Origin: Neoconidiobolus thromboides FSU 785
Taxonomy: Eukaryota; Entomophthoromycota; Entomophthoromycetes; Entomophthorales; Neoconidiobolaceae
Direction: 5' to 3'
Assembly (NCBI GenBank): GCA_025603075.1
Contig: MU626269.1
Span: 62,001 to 126,000, forward strand
DNA length: 64,000 nucleotides
The notes below the pieces were generated by a model. The model was given only the letters and a program-made list of their open reading frames with translations, did no database searches and was not told the DNA's origin. This document shows positions 59,369 to 64,000 of this stretch, piece by piece. Made by a program: the position numbers and the translations under genes. Positions within the stretch are counted from its first letter, which is position 1. Each line of letters opens with the position of its first letter.

Positions 59369-60510
59369 ATGATTGCTACCACTCAAGCAGCTCGTCAACT
59401 TCTTTTTACCGCCAATGTGAGCCAAGCTCGTAATATGGCTACCCTTAGAGAAAGTAAGACTTAGTGTTATTCAGTTAATGTTATTCATAAACTTATCCAA
59501 TTTTTTTTATAAAAAAAGTTCAAATTCGTTTAAAGGGTGTATCCAATATTTCTAAAATTACAAAATCCATGAAAATGATTGCTTCCACTAAACTTACCAA
59601 AGCCCAAAAAGCTATGAACTCTGCCCGTATTTATGGTCAAGCTTCATCTTGTAAGTTTATTATCTATAACTTGGACTTGAACTAATTTATTTAGCTTTTG
59701 TCGATCACGCTAACGCCAAACCAGCTGAGGAGGGTAAAACTATTGTAGTTACTGTATCTGGAGATCGTGGATTATGTGGTGGTATTCACTCTAGTGTTTC
59801 TAAAGCTACTAGAAACTATCTTGTTAATAAACCAGAATCACCAGTTTATGTACTTGGAGATAAAGCTAAAGTTCAAATTGCTAGAATTGCTAAAGATAAC
59901 ATTCGCCTTACTTTTAATCAAATTGGTAAAGCTGTACCAACTTTCGCTGAAGCTTCTGCTATCACTGACCTCATCCTTCAACAAGATACTGAGTTCGATA
60001 GAGCTGAAATCATCTATAACCAATTTAAGTCCGTTATTGCTTATGAAGCTACCGTTATTCCAGCTTTGAGCTCCAATGCTATTAAAGCTTCAGGTAAGTT
60101 TTTAATCTAATGAATTTTTTGAAATAATATTAATGAGAATTTATAGAGGGTTTCAGTGCTTATGAACTTGAAGAAGATGAAGTACTTCAAAATTTCCAAG
60201 AATTCCTTTTTGCTAACTCTGTCTATTGGGGTCTCATTGAAGGTTATGCTTCTGAAATGGCAGCCAGACGTACTTCAATGGAGAATGCTAGTAAGAACGC
60301 CAGTAAGTGATTTTTTTATTTAGTAAATAGGATAGAGAAATTAACCTGTTTTTCTAGACGATGTTATCAATAAACTTACCTTAGCTTATAATCGTGGTCG
60401 TCAAGCTGTTATTACCAATGAACTTAGTAAGTTTTTTGTTTATTTTCTAAGGTAACAATGCTAATGTTTATTTTTTAGTTGATATTATTACTGGTGCCTC
60501 AGCTCTTTAA
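59369..60510 (+). CDS. ATP3: Mitochondrial F1-ATP synthase gamma subunit
   Basis: The rotating central stalk of the F1Fo ATP synthase. Six exons (59369-59453, 59519-59650, 59695-60093, 60147-60302, 60358-60426, 60479-60510) close to 290 residues. The N-terminal ~24 residues (MIATTQAARQLLFTANVSQARNM) are a mitochondrial presequence. The mature protein starts ATLREIQIRLKGVSNISKIT with SMKMIAS, then GDRGLCGGIHSSV and ASEMAARRTSMENASKNA, and ends YNRGRQAVITNELIDIITGA. All joins are in frame and the motifs span the whole family length. Confidence 0.97.
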
Positions 60511-61855
60511 ATCATTGGATTACTTTTATGATGAGTAATTTAGGTGTTTTAATATAAAATCTATAAGTTTTAATCTTAGATGTAATGTGTTAACTTTTTG
60601 TACTATAATTTTGTTGTTTTATTGTGTTTTCTATTTTAATATAGTAGATAGTATTTTAAAGATATTGCACATATTTACTGAGGTAGTCTACGTGAATTAA
60701 CAGTGTAATCTTTCATAGATAAACTAAGCATATAGCAATGTTTTTTAATTAAACTTTTTCGTATTAGTATAAGATATCAAATCTATTGATTTATTTAAGT
60801 TTCTTTTTTAAATCTTGAATCCAAGTGGATAAGCGATTTTATAATTTAATAGCACAATAAAAAAGAGGAGAAGAGTATTTGATGAGGTGAACAAGTTGGT
60901 TGGAATCAATCATCAACCGTTTAATGGGTTGAAGGGACCATCTTTCGAATATTGTGCCATTTGACGTGTTCTTAAATTCTTAAACTTAAAAATAAGCTAT
61001 TTGCTCTATTATACAATTGTTTACCTTGATATTATTAAAAAAAGCCCAGGATAACAACTTTACTATTTGAGAATAAACTTTAGGTATGATACAGTTTCTG
61101 ATAATAAATTGCTATTCTGTATTACATCCATTCTGTCATTTATAACAGATTTCAGGCAGATCACATTTGTTTTTTGCAGCTTAAATTTATTTTTGGTGGT
61201 CATAGCCTATGATATCATGAATTTCAGCTCAAAAAGTTCGAGCTGGAAGTCAACTATTTTTTGTGATTTCACCTTTGATCTAAACTAAATTTTAAGTCGT
61301 TTTTTACTTAAAGGAGGTGGCAGTTATTTTTTGCATCTCTCACCAAACTAACTTTTTTTGAGGGGCCATGGCCAAAGTTTCACAAGGCTTGCTAACAACT
61401 TTTAATAGGAAACAAGCTCTAGTGTTTTAACTTGATTTTATTAGCAAACTTAATATTTTAACTAAAAATAAACAATAAAGTAATAAAAATATTATAATTT
61501 GGCATAATAATTTTTATAAAATATTTAAAAAGCACTTATTATAGTGTAAATCAAGCCCATTATCAAAATTGTTTATTTTATTAATAAAGTACAATTTAAT
61601 TATTACTATTGTTATTATTTAATCTGTTGCTAAAATTTAATATAATTTATAATAACTAAGCTATCTGAATTTCAATGTTTGAAAAAAGTTAAGATTATAC
61701 AAAATAACTACAATTAATATAAAACTTTGGCATCTAGCTTACACGTTATAAGATTACAAATTTTAAAATTTCTAAAATAACTTTAAAAAAATTTAAAAAG
61801 ATAATCATTATACCTCAGTTACAAAATAGTTATTTTCATATTCCAAAAACAAAAA

Positions 61856-61960
61856 ATGTAGGAATGGATTTTTGTGTTTAAGAATTCTACTAACTTTTCC
61901 GCTCAAATAGTGCTTAAAAGATGGAAAAAGTGATGAAGCTAAAAAAAACATCCCCATGTA
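61856..61960 (+). mobile_element. MITE-like element copy 12
   Basis: Begins ATGTAGGAATGGATTTTTG, has the core CCGCTCAAATAGTGCTTAAA and ends ACATCCCCATGTA. Confidence 0.88.
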
Positions 61961-61971
61961 AATATTTTATA

Positions 61972-62073
61972 AATGGGCATTTTTTTTAGCTTCATCACTT
62001 TTTCTATCTTTAAGCAGTATTTGAGTGGAAAAATTGTCAGTAAAATTCTTAAACACAAAAATATATCGCCAAA
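61972..62073 (-). mobile_element. MITE-like element copy 13
   Basis: Inverted copy 11 bases after copy 12. It begins AATGGGCATTTTTTTTAGC, has the core CTTTAAGCAGTATTTGAGTGG and ends TATATCGCC. With copy 12 it makes a ~100 bp inverted pair. Confidence 0.85.
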
Positions 62074-62099
62074 TCATTATTTATAAATTAAGATTAAAT

Positions 62100-62204
62100 T
62101 TATGAAGATGTGTTTTTGTGTTTAAGGATTTTAATGACAATTTTTCCATTCAAATACTGCTTAAAGATAGAAAAAGTGATGAAGCTAAAAAAACATCCCT
62201 TTAT
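62100..62204 (+). mobile_element. MITE-like element copy 14
   Basis: Begins TTATGAAGATGTGTTTTTG, has the core CCATTCAAATACTGCTTAAA and ends ACATCCCTTTATA. Confidence 0.85.
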
Positions 62205-62406
62205 AAAAAGCATGTTTAATAAATTTAAAGTTATATGGTATATTATTTTAATTTAATAAAATATTTTTAATATTAAAAACAATATTAAAGCTAATTTGAA
62301 TATTTAAAAAAGTATATATATTTTTTAAATATAAAAGTTTATAATGATTTTTTGTATAATAATTTTTATCAATACTTACTACACTGTATTTTGAAACCAT
62401 TAAAAT

Positions 62407-62408
62407 CT

Positions 62409-62439
<31 letters not shown>

Positions 62440-62445
62440 TAAAAT
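62407..62445. repeat. (AAAAT)n microsatellite
   Basis: Five to six AAAAT/AATAA units in tandem. Confidence 0.8.
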
Positions 62446-63132
62446 AGTGAAAATAATAAAAATATTATATTTAATTAGTCTTATCATCGCTTATAATAAT
62501 AGAATTAAATATCTACAAAAACTTCAACTAAAGTCTTGAACTTTGGTATAATTTTTTATCTAAGCTTTGAAATATCTTATCAATTATAATAAAACTAAAA
62601 AATTTATAATTAACATTGTACTGGTTTTTTTATATTATATAAGAAATCTTAAATTGCTAACATGTCAAATAGTCTCAAAATATTTTGAAAGCCTAAATTT
62701 GCCTAAACTTTGGGAATTATAACTTCATCAATAGTGATGCTATAAATCCGATATTAGCATCGCTACATAGCCCTCAATGTAAGCTAATTTAAAAAAATGC
62801 CTAATTTTATTATGTTTTAGTAAAAATAAAATGTTTCTCCGAAACCAGGGTCTCTTTTCCAGACAAATAGAGTATTTCAGAAATTGATTTCAATTTTGTT
62901 AAAATTAATAGTTTATTATAATATTATCAGATTATTTTAAAATTCATTAGTTTAAAAAATTATTATTGCTATTATTTGAATTAACTTTCTTATTAATATT
63001 ATACCCTTAAAAATTAATATTGAAAATTGCAATGGTCATTTCAAATCATAGCTTAAATTAGAATATACAAAAATTAATTTTTATTAATGATATTAGAACT
63101 GTATAAAAAAAACATAACAAACAGTAGATCTG

Positions 63133-64000
63133 TTAACAATCGATACCAAACTGAGTATTCCAAGCTTGAACATGAGCTTCTCTTAATACAAAATCAAAGT
63201 TAATTTTAGTACACGTTGGATCTTCTAAATATTTATTATCACAATAAGTACTACTACCATCTTTTTCAATAAATAATTCATTGCCAAAATGTTGATAATT
63301 TAAAGTTCTAAAGATAAATAAAACGGATTTATCATTAAAATTGACTACTCTAGTAATTTCAAAATCTTGTTGATTAATCCATTTAGCAAATTCTTTATTT
63401 CCCATTCTCATTTGACCATAAGTAAATACTCGCATTTGATTCCATTCTACTCCTACTTCTTGTCGAACAACAACAGCAGTTAAACTGGCTATAGATCCAC
63501 CAATCGAATGGCCTGTTATTAGTAATTTATAATCACTATATTCTTCTAATAATTCAGTTAATGCTTTTCGATATTGAGTGTATAATCGAAATGCAATTGA
63601 ATGCATTAAGGCATGTACTGATATTGCATTCGTTCTTATATTGGTATTATTGTTTCCAGGTTGATTAACGTTTAATGGTAACAAAACACTTGGATAGATA
63701 AATAATTTGTTGCTTTGAGGTCTTTCTCCTGCAAAAGATAATACAATTTCTTTACGTTCCGATACAACGGCTAAATACCCTTTAACTCCAGATAATAAAT
63801 CTCGATAAACACCACGTACTATTACAGAAGATGTTGGTGGTGTGTCTTGAGTTCCCTCTAATGTAGCTTGACAATATGGTTTACAATTAAATCTCTTGAC
63901 CCCTTCATCTTCACAATAAGAAGCCCCAGCTAAATTGGTATAATATTTGGCATCTGCTATGGTACTCACTCGTATTTTCACATATCCTCGGTTTTCAAAT
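63133..64000 (-). CDS. Secreted class 3 lipase, N-terminus beyond the window
   Basis: A fungal triacylglycerol lipase-like alpha/beta hydrolase, 3' part of the gene. The frame is open to the window end with no ATG (the first codons near 63981 include GTG), so the start and signal peptide lie upstream of 64000. Visible are ADAKYYTNLAGASYC, typical of the mature N-terminus of fungal lipases, the catalytic serine elbow LLITGHSIGGSIAS, FTYGQMRMGNKEFAKWI, and a His-containing C-terminal part (LREAHVQAW). Paired Cys (SYCEDEGVKRFNCKPYC, and STYCDN with DPTC) fit a secreted, disulfide-stabilised enzyme. It may act on host or environmental lipids. Confidence 0.88.
   Translation of the reverse strand, partial: FENRGYVKIRVSTIADAKYYTNLAGASYCEDEGVKRFNCKPYCQATLEGTQDTPPTSSVIVRGVYRDLLSGVKGYLAVVSERKEIVLSFAGERPQSNKLFIYPSVLLPLNVNQPGNNNTNIRTNAISVHALMHSIAFRLYTQYRKALTELLEEYSDYKLLITGHSIGGSIASLTAVVVRQEVGVEWNQMRVFTYGQMRMGNKEFAKWINQQDFEITRVVNFNDKSVLFIFRTLNYQHFGNELFIEKDGSSTYCDNKYLEDPTCTKINFDFVLREAHVQAWNTQFGIDC

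Larger units (their letters stand above)
60511..63132. other. Intergenic with a cluster of three MITE copies
   Basis: 2.6 kb without an intact gene. Three MITE copies lie within 350 bases (61856-62204). A stretch of AAAAT repeats is at ~62407-62445. A 73-codon frame at 61067-61288 is not convincing. Confidence 0.6.

Noticed and set aside
61067..61288. 73-codon plus-strand frame rich in Phe/Ser
   Set aside because: No conserved motif and no spliced extension; typical random frame in AT-rich DNA.

Overview
The window looks like nuclear DNA of an early-diverging filamentous (zygomycete-grade) fungus. It is extremely AT-rich between genes. Most genes are interrupted by many 45-100 nt GT...AG introns ending in TAG or AAG. 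The gene set is fungal: a PMT-family O-mannosyltransferase, a Sin3/Rpd3 pair, a fungal-type lipase, a Kex2-style secreted precursor and a GPI-type wall protein. TAA, TAG and TGA all end genes, so the code appears standard. An entomophthoroid fungus such as Conidiobolus would fit the low GC, but that is a guess from composition and gene content.

Layout. 0.7-3.5 kb: a large repetitive CsbD-like protein containing a run of N that may be an assembly artefact. 3.8-13 kb: a housekeeping block with orotate phosphoribosyltransferase, RFC3, a GPI-type wall protein, CCT-eta, mitochondrial S16 and Snf7. 13-25 kb: an accessory stretch with seven copies of a ~105 bp hairpin-type MITE, three CsbD-like proteins, gene relics, a secreted 2H phosphoesterase and a Kex2-type repeat precursor. 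25.7-48.4 kb: a dense conserved block with SIN3, PMT, GPN3, a TenI-like enzyme, a TVP15-like Golgi protein, BET3, TIM23, an Ara2-like aldo-keto reductase, ribosomal protein eL14, a rhomboid and an MMTAG2-like protein. 49-64 kb: the largest CsbD-like repeat protein, an intronless RPD3-type deacetylase, two paralogous four-helix membrane proteins, ATP synthase gamma and a lipase cut by the window edge.

How the genes relate. Sin3 and Rpd3 are partners in one corepressor complex and lie about 22.5 kb apart. BET3, the TVP15-like protein, PMT and the rhomboid belong to the secretory pathway. TIM23, S16 and ATP3 are mitochondrial. The most unusual content is (i) 14 copies of one short palindromic element, (ii) five CsbD-type proteins with three different N-terminal architectures, (iii) two genes whose first coding exon is only 2 or 3 nt, and (iv) an intronless TenI-like enzyme resembling a bacterial domain. 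All exon models were read by eye from splice signals, frame closure and family conservation.
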